A DNA stretch of 64,000 nt from Comamonas testosteroni (GTDB lineage Bacteria > Pseudomonadota > Gammaproteobacteria > Burkholderiales > Burkholderiaceae_C). Positions 37,623-46,645 of this stretch are shown here, piece after piece. The DNA lies in contig NZ_KZ984453.1 in assembly GCF_003569915.1 (NCBI RefSeq), forward strand, positions 47,366 to 111,365, given 5' to 3'. The position numbers and the translations under genes were made by a program. The notes beneath the pieces are model-generated. The model made no database searches. It had not been told where the DNA came from and was given only the letters and a program-made list of their open reading frames with translations. Within the stretch, counting starts at the first letter, position 1; each line of letters begins with the position of its first letter.

Positions 37623-38131
37623 GGATCGAGCGCCTCCCTGTATTTCCTAAAGTTTGATCGAATGTCTGTTTCAGAAACAAAAAGCATTCATGGTTTTGAC
37701 ATTTTTATGAGGTATGTCTTTATCACGCGCTCATTGCTTTCACCTCTGTAGCAGAGGAAGAATGCGCCAGCCCTGTATTTGTATTTAATTGTTTCTAAAT
37801 TAACAAGGCTTGTATATCTTTGAATTCCTACAGTTAAGTAGGATTCATCCTACTTTTGTGTGGCAGCTCTTGATTATTCAAAGAAAAATCGATGTCTCAG
37901 GTATTTCCACAACCCTGATGTTTTGAATACCAAACATTTATTGACATTTAAATGAGGAGTCTTGGGTGTGCTCAAAGCACAAAGCCTCTGGCAGCTGGTC
38001 GCTCAGAGGCTTTGGAATTTTCATCAATGGGTGTGCCTACGGGCACCCGCTTGGGCCTGGAAGGAGCAGGAGACCGCGACTCCTTCGCTCTGACAAGAGC
38101 TACCAACTCTTCATAAAGGTGCTGCCCGCGT
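37623..38131. other. AT-rich intergenic gap between two chemoreceptor genes
   Basis: I find no gene in these 509 bases. The part 37650-37960 is far more AT-rich than the surroundings, with runs such as TTTGTATTTAATTGTTTC and a TTGACATTTAAATGAGG segment near 37941. CAAAGCCTCTG at 37980 pairs with CAGAGGCTTTG at 38004 and could form the 3' end of the upstream chemoreceptor transcript, although no U-tract follows on the minus strand. A promoter for the first chemoreceptor must lie here, but no clear sigma-28 match was seen. Confidence 0.5.
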
Positions 38132-39883
38132 CTAAAACTGTTCCCAACTGTCATCACCAGCCAATGCAGGCGCAGCAGGCGCTTTGGCAATTTCAGGCGC
38201 TTTGGAAGACGACGGAGGCCGCACGCTTGGCACCGCCGCGCGAGGCGCCACAGCAGGCTTTGCGGTCAGGGCAGATTGCGCAAAGCCTTTGCCTCTATCT
38301 GCCGCACCCAGCTGAAATATCGCCACGGAATCCACCAGCGCCTGCGCCTGCTTTTGCAAAGAACCGGCGGCCGCCGCACTCTCTTCGACCAGTGCGGCGT
38401 TTTGCTGCGTGGTCTGATCCATCTGCGTAATGGCCTCGCCCACCTGGGCCACGCCCTGGCTTTGCTCGCGGCTGGCAGCGCTGATCTCGCCCATGATGTC
38501 AGTCACGCGGCCAATGGCGCTGACGATCTCGGCCATGGTGGAGCCAGCCTGATCGACCAGTTGCGTGCCCTGCTCAACGCGCTCCACGCTGGTGGTGATC
38601 AGGGACTTGATTTCCTTGGCCGCCTCGGCGCTGCGCTGGGCCAGTGTGCGTACCTCGCCCGCCACCACGGCAAAGCCGCGACCTTGCTCGCCCGCGCGGG
38701 CCGCTTCCACGGCCGCATTCAGCGCCAGGATATTGGTCTGGAAGGCAATGGAGTCGATGACCGAGATGATGTCGGCAATCTGGCGGCTGCTGTCGTTGAT
38801 GCCCTTCATGGTGTCCACGACCTGAGCCACGACGGCACCGCCGCGCCCGGCCACATCCGATGCCGACTTGGCCATCTGATTGGCGGCCTGGGCGTTTTCT
38901 GCGTTCTGGCGCACGGTGGAGCCCAGTTGCTCCATGGATGCAGCCGTTTCTTCCAGCGCACTGGCCTGGCTTTCCGTGCGGCTGGACAGGTCGGCATTGC
39001 CCTGGGCGATTTCGCTCGACGCCAGTGCCACGCCGTGGGCGTTGCTGCGCACTTCATTGACCACGCTGGCCAGTTGGCGGCGCATGTCCTCCAGTGCATT
39101 GAGCAGCAAGCCCATTTCATCGCGGCGCTGGTTGTGAATGACGGAGCCAAGCTGACCAGCCGCCACGTCCTGCGCCAGCTTCACCGCCGTTGCGACAGGC
39201 GTGGTGATGGCACGCGTCATGGCAATGCCCACCACGGCAGCGATCAGCACCACCAGCGCCAGCGTGCCCAGCAGCCAGTAGCGCGCCAGCGCAAACGCCG
39301 ATTTTTCGGCCTCCTGGGCGCTGGCAGCCGTGTCCAGTTGCAGGGTCATGAACTTGCCCGTGCTCTCGGCCAGCCGGCTGAAGGCGTTTTCGGACTCGCC
39401 CGCAAAGAACAGGCCCATCTGGTCGGCCATGGCCGCCTGGTCGTCCACGGTGTTGTAGTTGCCGTCGCGGGCGCGGTTGAGCAGTTGCTGGTGCAACTCG
39501 AGAAACTCAGCCTTGTTCTTCTGGTAGTCCGCGAACGAGGCACGCAGCGCCTCGCCTTCGATCAGCCCCGACAGGACCTTCTCCTGCTCGCCAATGGTTT
39601 TCAGGCGCTGCTGAATCTGCTGCTCAAAGCCCTCGATCTCCAGCAGCGTGCGGGCCGTGGCGATACCGGCCTCATGGCGACGCAGGCGGTTGTACTCGGA
39701 GCGCATGGAAGCGGCGTTGTAGACGCTGGGCAGCGCCACTTCGGACACCGCCGTGCCTGCTGCATGAATTTGGGTCAGCTGCAGCCAGGCGACCAGACCC
39801 AGCAGGGCCGAGAAAAACACCATGACCAGAAAGCTGATGCCCAGCTTGGTTCCGACACGCCAATCCGAAATCTTCCAATTCAT
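38132..39883 (-). CDS. Methyl-accepting chemotaxis protein (paralogue)
   Basis: This 583-residue receptor has the same plan as its neighbour: TM1 about 12-35, a periplasmic helical sensor, TM2 about 197-222, HAMP, and a signalling hairpin with an identical tip [20 protein letters not shown]. It ends DDSWEQF, a related C-terminal tether. The cytoplasmic halves of the two proteins are nearly the same while the sensor domains differ, consistent with duplication followed by sensor divergence. Confidence 0.95.
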   Translation of the reverse strand: MNWKISDWRVGTKLGISFLVMVFFSALLGLVAWLQLTQIHAAGTAVSEVALPSVYNAASMRSEYNRLRRHEAGIATARTLLEIEGFEQQIQQRLKTIGEQEKVLSGLIEGEALRASFADYQKNKAEFLELHQQLLNRARDGNYNTVDDQAAMADQMGLFFAGESENAFSRLAESTGKFMTLQLDTAASAQEAEKSAFALARYWLLGTLALVVLIAAVVGIAMTRAITTPVATAVKLAQDVAAGQLGSVIHNQRRDEMGLLLNALEDMRRQLASVVNEVRSNAHGVALASSEIAQGNADLSSRTESQASALEETAASMEQLGSTVRQNAENAQAANQMAKSASDVAGRGGAVVAQVVDTMKGINDSSRQIADIISVIDSIAFQTNILALNAAVEAARAGEQGRGFAVVAGEVRTLAQRSAEAAKEIKSLITTSVERVEQGTQLVDQAGSTMAEIVSAIGRVTDIMGEISAASREQSQGVAQVGEAITQMDQTTQQNAALVEESAAAAGSLQKQAQALVDSVAIFQLGAADRGKGFAQSALTAKPAVAPRAAVPSVRPPSSSKAPEIAKAPAAPALAGDDSWEQF

Positions 39884-39929
39884 GCGGCCCTCTCTCGTTT
39901 TTGGATATTCATCGCCTGCACAGGCAACA

Positions 39930-39964
39930 AAAAACGCGCCAGACGCTGAACGTCAGGCGCGTTT
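39930..39964 (-). terminator. Terminator after ppa
   Basis: On the minus strand AACGCGCCTGACG and CGTCTGGCGCGTT pair around TTCAG with one mismatch and are followed by U6. It separates ppa from the chemoreceptor gene. Confidence 0.88.
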
Positions 39965-40026
39965 CAAATTGTATCCAAGCTGCTGTGCGGCAGTTGCGCA
40001 CAGATGGGCAAAGGACTCGGGCTTAT

Positions 40027-40554
40027 TTAGCCCTTATAGGCGGCGATACCGTCAGTGATTTCCTTGTGTGCCACGTCCACGCCCTTCCAGCCCAGAACCT
40101 TGACCCACTTGCCCTTTTCCAGGTCCTTGTAGTGCTCGAAGAAGTGAGCGATCTGCTGCAGCGTCAGCTCATGGATGTCGCTCAGGTGGTTGATCTTGTC
40201 GTAGGAAGGCAGCAGCTTCTGGGTGGGCACGGCCAGCACCTTGCCGTCGACGCCGCCTTCGTCTTCCATCTGCAAAATGCCGATGGCGCGGCAGGGCACG
40301 ACCACACCGGAGGGCAGAGGGAAGGGGGTCATGACCAGCACGTCCACGGGGTCGCCATCACCCGCCAGAGTTTGGGGCACATAGCCGTAGTTCACGGGGT
40401 AGTGCATGGCAGTGCCCATGAAACGGTCCACGAACAGGCAACCGGTTTCCTTGTCCACTTCGTACTTGACGGGAGCGGAGTTGGCCGAGATTTCGATGAT
40501 GACGTTGAAGACGTCAGGCGCCTTGGAGCCGGGGGTCACATTGTTCAGAGACAT
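40027..40554 (-). CDS. ppa: Inorganic pyrophosphatase
   Basis: The enzyme hydrolyses pyrophosphate and pulls biosynthetic reactions forward. The 175-residue family I protein begins [20 protein letters not shown] and keeps the acidic metal-binding segment [13 protein letters not shown] (about residue 65) and [15 protein letters not shown] (about 97). The length equals that of the E. coli enzyme. The mRNA leader has no Shine-Dalgarno before ATG; instead it holds a hairpin and a pyrimidine-rich CUCCUCC. Confidence 0.97.
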   Translation of the reverse strand: MSLNNVTPGSKAPDVFNVIIEISANSAPVKYEVDKETGCLFVDRFMGTAMHYPVNYGYVPQTLAGDGDPVDVLVMTPFPLPSGVVVPCRAIGILQMEDEGGVDGKVLAVPTQKLLPSYDKINHLSDIHELTLQQIAHFFEHYKDLEKGKWVKVLGWKGVDVAHKEITDGIAAYKG

Positions 40555-40571
40555 GATGGTTGGAGGAGATA

Positions 40572-40611
40572 AACAAAAAAAGCCCCGTTAGGGGACAGGC
40601 CCGTAATTCTA
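40572..40611 (-). promoter_or_regulatory. 5' leader hairpin and putative promoter of ppa
   Basis: On the minus strand TAGAAT (40606-40611) is a likely -10, so the mRNA would begin about 40599. CCCCTAACGGGG then forms a 4-bp stem at the 5' end, followed by U7, then UUUAUCUCCUCCAACC before the start codon. This looks like a terminator, but it is probably too close to the transcription start to act as one. It may protect the mRNA 5' end. Confidence 0.4.
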
Positions 40612-40697
40612 GGCGCATGACCCTAACGCTGGCATTACATGTTTGAAAGATGCGGTGACAGAAACCCGGCGCCCTGCATCCCCGCGCCCCCAATCAA

Positions 40698-40761
40698 TGG
40701 CAAAAACAGCCTTTAGTCCAATCAACATATAGGCAATCAGCTATTGATTCAGTAGCATTTT
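40698..40761 (-). repeat. Comamonadaceae-type mini-repeat, copy G
   Basis: On the minus strand it reads AATGCTACTGAATCAATAGC, TGATTGCCTATATGTTGATT, GGACTAAAGGCTGTTTTTGC. It is a clean intergenic copy between the Mpo1-like gene and ppa and is the best reference for the coding copy F. Confidence 0.82.
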
Positions 40762-40772
40762 TCAGCAACTGT

Positions 40773-41297
40773 TCACGCACTAGCCAGTTCACGGCGGCGC
40801 ACCGGGCCGCTGCGCTGCTCGATCTGGGCCTGCACTTCCTTGCGCAGCCCCATGCCAAAACCCAGCTCGGCGGCCACGAACAGCGGGCCAATCAGCAGGC
40901 CCATGATGTCGTCAAAAAACGCCGGTTTGCGGCCTTCGTAATAGTGGCCGATGAACTGAATCACCCAGCCCACGCCAAACATGCCCAGGCCCCAGCCCAG
41001 CCAGACCCCTGTGCTCTGCGCCGCAATCGGCGTGGCCAGCGCCAGCATGAGCACCAGCACCGCGCTCATGAACAGGCCGTAGCGCACATCCAGCAGGCTG
41101 TAATAGATGGCAGCGGCCACCGCCGCCAGCAGTGCCAGAGAAACCGGCACCCCGGCCACCGCGCCCCACTGCAGTCGCGCCAGCAGGATGACCACGGCAA
41201 ACATGATCATGGGCACGCCAATGTAGTGGGTGAAGATGTTGCGCGGGTCCCGGTGATAGTCCGCATAGTTGGAAAGCTGATCGACTAGGGTTTTCAT
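40773..41297 (-). CDS. Mpo1-like (DUF962) membrane protein
   Basis: The 174-residue inner membrane protein belongs to the Mpo1/YGL010w family. The yeast member is an Fe-dependent dioxygenase in fatty acid alpha-oxidation; bacterial members are uncharacterised. Histidine-containing motifs YHRDPRNIFTHYIGVP (about 13-28) and FIGHYYEGRKPAFFDD (about 117-132) flank several hydrophobic helices. ATG 41297 follows CAGGAGACACAGCG. It is divergent from the Crp/Fnr regulator, whose start lies 20 bp away, so joint control is plausible. Confidence 0.85.
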   Translation of the reverse strand: MKTLVDQLSNYADYHRDPRNIFTHYIGVPMIMFAVVILLARLQWGAVAGVPVSLALLAAVAAAIYYSLLDVRYGLFMSAVLVLMLALATPIAAQSTGVWLGWGLGMFGVGWVIQFIGHYYEGRKPAFFDDIMGLLIGPLFVAAELGFGMGLRKEVQAQIEQRSGPVRRRELASA

Positions 41298-41316
41298 CGC
41301 TGTGTCTCCTGATGTC

Positions 41317-42156
41317 ATGTACCAGCATGGTGACGCAGCCTCAAATGCCATGTCTGTCATGCAACCGACACAAGACACACCCCCACAACCTGCATTGGCG
41401 CCTACCCGCAAGCGTAGCCAGCCTGTCGCCACCGCCAACGACCTCTGGGCCATCGTCCAGGCGGGGCGCTGGTTTCGCGCTCTGCCCGCAGAGCTGGCGG
41501 TGGAGTTGCAGCGCATGGCCAAGCCGCGCATGCTGGCACCGGGCGAATGGCTGTTTCGCCGTGGCGATGCGCCCTGCGCCATCTACGCCGTGGCACGCGG
41601 CTCGCTCAATATCTCGGGCACGGCCAGCCTGCAGGAACAGACCCGCACCGCCTTGCTGACGCTGGTGGAAGCGCCGATGTGGCTGGGCGAGATTGCCCTC
41701 TTCGACGGCGATGCTCGCACCCACGACGCCTACGCCAACAGTGCCTGCGCGCTGCTGCAAGTGCCCATTGCCCCGCTGCGCGACTGGCTGGACGCCCACC
41801 CCCTGCACTGGCGCAGCATGGCGCTGCTGCTGACCGACAAGCTGCGCGCCAGCCTGACGGCGCTGGAAGAGCAGACCGTGCTGCCTGCCCCCCAGCGCCT
41901 GATGTGCCGCCTGGTGCAGATGGCCCAGGGGCGCGATCAGTGGGCTGACCGCCTGCGCACCCACCGCGAGCTGGCCGTATCGCAGGAACAGCTGGCACGC
42001 ATGCTGGGCCTGTCGCGCCAGACCACCAACCAGATCCTGCAGGAGCTGCAGCAGGCCGGCTGGCTGCAGGTGAGGCGCGGCAAGCTCGAAGTGCTGGACC
42101 TGGCTGCACTCAAGACTGCCGCAGCCACGGGGCAGATTCGCGCGCCAGCGGGTTGA
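41317..42156 (+). CDS. Crp/Fnr-family transcriptional regulator
   Basis: The protein has a cyclic-nucleotide-binding-fold sensor (about residues 40-150: LAPGEWLFRRGDAPCAIYAV, APMWLGEIALFDGDARTHDA) and a C-terminal Crp-type helix-turn-helix (ELAVSQEQLARMLGLSRQTT, about 215-235). The start is uncertain: ATG 41317, ATG 41350 and GTG 41302 are all in frame and none has a good ribosome-binding site. It lacks the N-terminal cysteines of FNR. The shared short gap with the divergent Mpo1-like gene makes that gene a candidate target. Confidence 0.88.
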   Translation: MYQHGDAASNAMSVMQPTQDTPPQPALAPTRKRSQPVATANDLWAIVQAGRWFRALPAELAVELQRMAKPRMLAPGEWLFRRGDAPCAIYAVARGSLNISGTASLQEQTRTALLTLVEAPMWLGEIALFDGDARTHDAYANSACALLQVPIAPLRDWLDAHPLHWRSMALLLTDKLRASLTALEEQTVLPAPQRLMCRLVQMAQGRDQWADRLRTHRELAVSQEQLARMLGLSRQTTNQILQELQQAGWLQVRRGKLEVLDLAALKTAAATGQIRAPAG

Positions 42157-42307
42157 AAGCGGCATCTCGGAGCGGGCAGACACACTGACGGTGCGGACAG
42201 TTCTGTCCTATTCGCGCTGGACAGCCGGGGCTGAGCTTTGATAATGGTGGCTGCCGCTTTTATCAAAAAACAAGCGGGCTGACTGCCCGCCAAAACGACA
42301 AACACCC

Positions 42308-42889
42308 ATGCCCCTGCCTCCCAGCGCCAGCCGCACACCGCTTCCCATCCACATGCGCGACGTCAAATACCGGGGCTACCGCCGCGACGACGGCTTGTGG
42401 GATGTGGAAGCCGAGCTGATCGACCAGAAGACCTATGACATCGAGCTGCACGGCGAGCGCAAAGTGCCCGCTGGCAAGCCGATCCACCATATGTGGATTC
42501 GCCTGACCATCGACGCCGACATGGTGGTGCACGCCATTGAAGCAGCGATGGACGACCACCCGCTGGGCCACTGCCCTGAAGCCACCAAATCCATGCAAAA
42601 GATGGTCGGCTGCAGCATTGCACGGGGCTGGCGCCGCGCCATTGCCGACAACTTGGGCGGCGTGGTGGGCTGCACCCATCTGCGCGAGCTGCTGTTCAAC
42701 ATGGCCACGCCCGCGTTTCACACCGTGCTCAACCAGTTCAACACCGATGACTCGGGCCTGCCGCCGCGCCACCTGGGCCAATGCCTGGGCTGGGATTTCA
42801 ACGGCCCCGGCGTGGCCGAGTTCTACCCCGAGTTCAAGGGCTGGAAGCCGCTGACCCAGCAGCCCAGGGAAAGCATCAAACAGGCTTGA
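42308..42889 (+). CDS. DUF2889 domain protein
   Basis: This 193-residue cytoplasmic protein matches DUF2889, a family of unknown function. Visible features are MRDVKYRGYRRDDGLWDVEA, HHMWIRLTIDADMVV and a conserved HCPEATKSMQKMVG followed by GCTHLRELL with histidines and cysteines that could bind metal. The last few codons and the stop lie inside mini-repeat copy H, so the C-terminal tail SIKQA may be repeat-derived. It precedes moaA. Confidence 0.85.
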   Translation: MPLPPSASRTPLPIHMRDVKYRGYRRDDGLWDVEAELIDQKTYDIELHGERKVPAGKPIHHMWIRLTIDADMVVHAIEAAMDDHPLGHCPEATKSMQKMVGCSIARGWRRAIADNLGGVVGCTHLRELLFNMATPAFHTVLNQFNTDDSGLPPRHLGQCLGWDFNGPGVAEFYPEFKGWKPLTQQPRESIKQA

Positions 42890-42933
42890 TGTCCACGTAC
42901 TAATTGCGCATGCAGCTATCAATTCTGATAGTC
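42876..42933 (-). repeat. Comamonadaceae-type mini-repeat, copy H
   Basis: On the minus strand it reads ACTATCAGAATTGATAGCTG, CATGCGCAATTAGTACGTGG, ACATCAAGCCTGTTTGATGC. It overlaps the end of the DUF2889 gene and fills the gap before moaA. Confidence 0.68.
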
Positions 42934-42986
42934 CCTAACAGGCCTTTGGCGCGTCCGGACTTCGCGCTTGCGGCACAATCGTGCCC

Positions 42987-44126
42987 ATGGCAGAACGTGT
43001 GATTCCTCTGGTTGATGCACGCGTGGCTTCGCGCCCCGCAGTCGTCCCCTCTCTCTTGCAAGCCCCCACCGGGCTGCTGCAGGACCATTGGGGCCGCCCG
43101 CTGCATGACTTGCGCATCAGCGTCACCGACCGCTGCAACTTCCGCTGCAACTACTGCATGCCCAAGGAAGTCTTCGACAAGGACTACCCGTACCTGCCGC
43201 ACAGCTCGCTGCTGAGCTTTGAGGAAATCACGCGTCTGGCCACGCTGTTTGTGGCCCACGGCGTGCGCAAGATTCGCCTCACGGGCGGCGAGCCGCTGCT
43301 ACGCAAGAACATCGAAACACTGATCGCGCAACTGGCGCAGCTCAAAACACCTGATGGCCAGCCGCTGGAGCTGACGCTGACCACCAATGCCACGCTGCTG
43401 GCGCGCAAGGCCCAGGCGTTGAAAGACGCGGGCCTGAACCGCGTCACCGTCAGCCTGGACGGTCTGGACGACGCCGTGTTTCGCCGCATGAACGATGTGG
43501 ACTTCCCCGTCGCCGACGTGCTAGCCGGCATCGAAGCCGCGCAGGCCGCGGGTCTGACGGGCCTGAAGGTCAATATGGTGGTCAAGCGCGGCACGAATGA
43601 CGACCAGATTTTGCCCATGGCCCGCTACTTTCGCGGCACAGGCGTGACGCTGCGCTTTATCGAATACATGGACGTGGGCGCCACCAACGGCTGGCGCATG
43701 GACGAGGTTCTGCCTTCGGACGAAGTCATCGCCCGCCTGCGCGCTGAGCTGCCCTTGCTTCCTCTGGCTCCGCGCACCGTGGGCGAAACCGCCACGCGCT
43801 GGGGCTATGCCGATGCATCGGGCAAGCATGACCCGGCACTGGGCGAAGTCGGCTGCATCAGCAGCGTGACCCAGGCTTTTTGCGGCGACTGCAACCGCGC
43901 GCGCCTGTCCACCGAAGGCCAGCTCTATCTATGCCTGTTTGCCAGCCAGGGCTGGGACTTGCGCAGCCTGCTGCGCAGCGGTGCGAGCGATGCCGAGCTG
44001 GCCGCCGCCATCGCCCCCATCTGGCAGCAGCGCGACGACCGCTATTCGCAGCTGCGCAGCGAGATGCCACCCGATGCCGCGCCTGCTCAGGGTCGGCGCA
44101 TCGAGATGAGCTATATCGGCGGCTGA
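42987..44126 (+). CDS. moaA: GTP 3',8-cyclase MoaA
   Basis: MoaA is the radical-SAM enzyme that starts molybdenum cofactor synthesis from GTP. The 379-residue protein has the N-terminal radical-SAM cluster [13 protein letters not shown] (about residue 45) and the C-terminal cluster cysteines in [18 protein letters not shown], ending SYIGG with the essential double glycine. ATG 42987 is preferred to GTG 42981. It heads a moaA-mobA-moeA series. Confidence 0.96.
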   Translation: MAERVIPLVDARVASRPAVVPSLLQAPTGLLQDHWGRPLHDLRISVTDRCNFRCNYCMPKEVFDKDYPYLPHSSLLSFEEITRLATLFVAHGVRKIRLTGGEPLLRKNIETLIAQLAQLKTPDGQPLELTLTTNATLLARKAQALKDAGLNRVTVSLDGLDDAVFRRMNDVDFPVADVLAGIEAAQAAGLTGLKVNMVVKRGTNDDQILPMARYFRGTGVTLRFIEYMDVGATNGWRMDEVLPSDEVIARLRAELPLLPLAPRTVGETATRWGYADASGKHDPALGEVGCISSVTQAFCGDCNRARLSTEGQLYLCLFASQGWDLRSLLRSGASDAELAAAIAPIWQQRDDRYSQLRSEMPPDAAPAQGRRIEMSYIGG

Positions 44127-44142
44127 GTCGCCCTCCCAAGCC

Positions 44143-44212
44143 TGTTTATAGTCAAATCCGCCCTCAGTCCTGGTACTGATTGCGGCGGCTGCTATTAATT
44201 TTGATAATTTCT
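44143..44212 (-). repeat. Comamonadaceae-type mini-repeat, copy I (moaA-mobA gap)
   Basis: On the minus strand it reads AATTATCAAAATTAATAGCA, GCCGCCGCAATCAGTACCAG, GACTGAGGGCGGATTTGACT. It occupies nearly the whole space between the moaA stop and the mobA start. Confidence 0.7.
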
Positions 44213-44215
44213 GCC

Positions 44216-44872
44216 ATGTCTGAATCTCCCCTCTCCTCACAGATCACCGGCTGCGTGCTCGCCGGTGGCCGTGGCACGCGCATGGGTGGGGTGGACAAGG
44301 GCTTGCAGCTGTTCCAAGGCCAGCCCCTGGCCTTGCTCGCGCTGCAGCGGCTGGCACCGCAAGTTGGCCCGCTGCTCATCAATGCCAATCGCAACACCGA
44401 AAGCTATGCCGCACTGGGCAAGCCTTTGGGGGCACAAGTCTGCGCCGATGCCCTGCCCGACTACCCGGGGCCGCTGGCAGGCTTTCTGGCCGGACTCACT
44501 CACTGCCAAACTGAGTGGCTGCTGTGCGTGCCCTGCGATACGCCGCTATTTCCCACCGACTTGGCCCAGCGCATGCTGGCCGCACGGGGTGATGCCGATA
44601 TCGTCATCGCCAGCGGCTGGGATACGGAAAAAAATCCTGCCGCGCCCGAGTTGCGCGCCCAGCCCGTGTTTTGTCTGCTGCGCGCCTCGCTCAGGCAGAG
44701 TCTGCATGACTTCATCACCGGCGGCGGGCGCAAGATTGATGCCTGGACCGGCCAGCACCGCTGCGCCTACGCGGTGTTTGACCGCCCCGGCGACGCCCAG
44801 GCCTTCAGCAATGCCAACACGCTGGCGCAGCTGCATGATCTGGAGCAAATCGCCGCTGCGGCAAAGCCCTGA
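44216..44872 (+). CDS. mobA: Molybdenum cofactor guanylyltransferase MobA
   Basis: MobA attaches GMP to molybdopterin to make the MGD cofactor used by DMSO-reductase-family enzymes. The 218-residue protein begins with the nucleotidyltransferase signature GCVLAGGRGTRMGGVDKGLQ (about residue 12) and has PDYPGPLAGFLAGL and CVPCDTPLFP. ATG 44216 follows the repeat directly without a strong ribosome-binding site. Confidence 0.95.
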   Translation: MSESPLSSQITGCVLAGGRGTRMGGVDKGLQLFQGQPLALLALQRLAPQVGPLLINANRNTESYAALGKPLGAQVCADALPDYPGPLAGFLAGLTHCQTEWLLCVPCDTPLFPTDLAQRMLAARGDADIVIASGWDTEKNPAAPELRAQPVFCLLRASLRQSLHDFITGGGRKIDAWTGQHRCAYAVFDRPGDAQAFSNANTLAQLHDLEQIAAAAKP

Positions 44873-44929
44873 ATCACCGGCACGGCGCGCCAAAAGCGTA
44901 AAGTGCGGTCAATAGCCCCATGTGCAACT

Positions 44930-45196
44930 AGGGTCTGTTGAGACTTATGCGGGAATCGCGTTGCGACTGCAAAGGGTTGAATGCTAGGCGCTCAGCCCGC
45001 AGCAAGGCCAAGGCCTTGCAAGGGTTGGCAACACCGCAGGCGGCCCTTTGCAGCCGCAACCCGCAGGGAAGCACGGTCATGGCCCGTCACTCGTTGTTGT
45101 GCTTCTTGAGCGGGTTGACACCCGCACTGCGAAGCGCGCCTAGATTGACAAGCCATGACCATGCTTCGCGACCGCGCATAAGTCTCAACAGACCCT
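44930..45196. mobile_element. MITE-like non-autonomous element with nested inverted repeats
   Basis: The element is bounded by perfect 22-bp terminal inverted repeats, 44930-44951 and 45175-45196, beginning AGGGTCTGTTGAGACTTATG. Inside are two further long inverted pairs: TTGCGACTGCAAAGGG (44961) with CCCTTTGCAGCCGCAA (45044), and GAAGCACGGTCATGGC (45068) with GCCATGACCATGCTTC (45152), each with one mismatch. The 267 bp hold no plausible transposase, so movement would need an enzyme acting in trans. No clear target-site duplication is visible. It sits between mobA and moeA, 31 bp before the moeA start. Confidence 0.8.
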
Positions 45197-45227
45197 TGCC
45201 CATGAGGTTTTTTCTTTTTCTGCTGTT

Positions 45228-46607
45228 ATGAGTGCGAACTTTCAACCCGCTGCTGCCACCACCGCCCAGACCCTGACCACCACCCAGGTGCTGGAGCAAT
45301 TGAGCGCCCTGCTGCAACCGCTGGGCGCTGTGGCCGAGCAGGAAACCCTGAGCCTGCCCGACGCGCTGGACCGCGTGCTGGCAGTCGATGTGATCTGCCA
45401 CGTCAACGTGCCGCCGCATGACAACAGCGCCATGGACGGCTATGCGTTTGCAGGCGCGGAGCTGGCGCATGGCCAGCCACTGCGTGTGGTGGGCACAGTG
45501 CTGGCTGGCGCACCTTGGACGCAAAGTCTGAGCGCAGGCGAATGCGTGAAGATCATGACCGGTGCCGTCATGCCCGCCGGGCTTGATACCGTGGTGCCGC
45601 ATGAGCAGGTCACTGTTAACGGCGAGCTGATTGCCTTTGACGCCCGCAAGCTCGCCGCCGGTGCCAACCGCCGCCTGCGCGGCGAAGACTTGCAGCAAGG
45701 CTCGGTCGCGCTTCAGGCCGGGCAGCGGCTCACACCTGCGGCTCTGGGCCTGCTGGCCAGCCTGGGGCTGGGTCAGGTCAGCGTGCGCCGCCGCCTGCGC
45801 GTGGCCTATTTCTCCACCGGCGATGAGTTGCTCAGCCCGGGAGCAGAGCCACGCGAAGGTGCGATTTACGACAGCAACCGCTTCAGCCTGCAAGGGCTGC
45901 TGCGCCGCCTGGGCACGCATGTGCTGGATTTGGGTTCTGTGCCCGACGAACCCTGCGCGCTGGAAGAGCGCCTGCGCGAAGCGGCCACGCTGGCCGATGT
46001 GGTGCTGACCAGCGGCGGCATCAGCGCGGGCGAGGCCGACCACACCCGCGCCATGCTGCAGCGCCTGGGCACGGTCCAGTTCTGGCGCGTGGCAATGCGC
46101 CCGGGCCGCCCGCTGGCCGTGGGTCTGCTGGCCCCGGCAGCCATGGCACTGAACCCCGTGGCCGAGAAATTTACAGAGAAATCAGCCACCAGTCTAATAT
46201 CCTTAAGCGCTGATAGCTCTGAAAACAATAGCATTCAACTCTCCACCAAGCGCCCCGCCCTGCTGCTGGGCCTGCCCGGCAATCCGGTGGCGGCCATGGT
46301 CAGCTTTCTGATGTTTGTGCGCCCCGCACTGGCGCAACTTGCGGGCGAGATCGCCGCGCCTGCGCCGCTGCTGCAGGCCATCAGCACCGAGCGCATGAAA
46401 AAGCGCCCGGGCCGTACCGAATATCTGCGCGGCGTGCTGGCTTTGAACGAGCAAGGCCAGGCCACCGTGCGCACCACCGGCCCCCAGGGCTCGGGCGTGC
46501 TCAGCTCCATGGTGCAGGCCGACTGCATCATCGTGCTGGACGATGCGCGTGGTGATGTTCTGCCCGGAGAATGCGTCCACGTCCTGCTGCTGCAGGGACT
46601 GATCTGA
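45228..46607 (+). CDS. moeA: Molybdopterin molybdotransferase MoeA
   Basis: MoeA inserts molybdate into adenylylated molybdopterin. The 459-residue protein has the family motif PPHDNSAMDGYAFAGAE (about residue 63), the MPT-binding TSGGISAGEADHTR (about 262) and LLLGLPGNPVAAMVSF (about 344). Between PLAVGLLAPAAMALNP and RPALLLGLPGN lies an extra segment of about 25 residues (EKSATSLISLSADSSENNSI) encoded by mini-repeat copy J. The ATG has no Shine-Dalgarno; the leader is pyrimidine-rich and borders the MITE. Confidence 0.95.
   Translation: MSANFQPAAATTAQTLTTTQVLEQLSALLQPLGAVAEQETLSLPDALDRVLAVDVICHVNVPPHDNSAMDGYAFAGAELAHGQPLRVVGTVLAGAPWTQSLSAGECVKIMTGAVMPAGLDTVVPHEQVTVNGELIAFDARKLAAGANRRLRGEDLQQGSVALQAGQRLTPAALGLLASLGLGQVSVRRRLRVAYFSTGDELLSPGAEPREGAIYDSNRFSLQGLLRRLGTHVLDLGSVPDEPCALEERLREAATLADVVLTSGGISAGEADHTRAMLQRLGTVQFWRVAMRPGRPLAVGLLAPAAMALNPVAEKFTEKSATSLISLSADSSENNSIQLSTKRPALLLGLPGNPVAAMVSFLMFVRPALAQLAGEIAAPAPLLQAISTERMKKRPGRTEYLRGVLALNEQGQATVRTTGPQGSGVLSSMVQADCIIVLDDARGDVLPGECVHVLLLQGLI
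46166..46236 (-). repeat. Comamonadaceae-type mini-repeat, copy J, inside moeA
   Basis: On the minus strand it reads TGCTATTGTTTTCAGAGCTA, TCAGCGCTTAAGGATATTAG, ACTGGTGGCTGATTTCTCTG. moeA reads it in a different frame from the dnaX and acyltransferase copies; their frame would meet a TAA here. Confidence 0.8.
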
Positions 46608-46645
46608 ACGCAGGATCAGGGTCAGAACTTTCAAGGAAACACCCC

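Noticed and set aside
44938..45231. Open frame of 97 codons across the MITE
   Set aside because: It crosses the terminal inverted repeats, lacks a ribosome-binding site and has no transposase feature.
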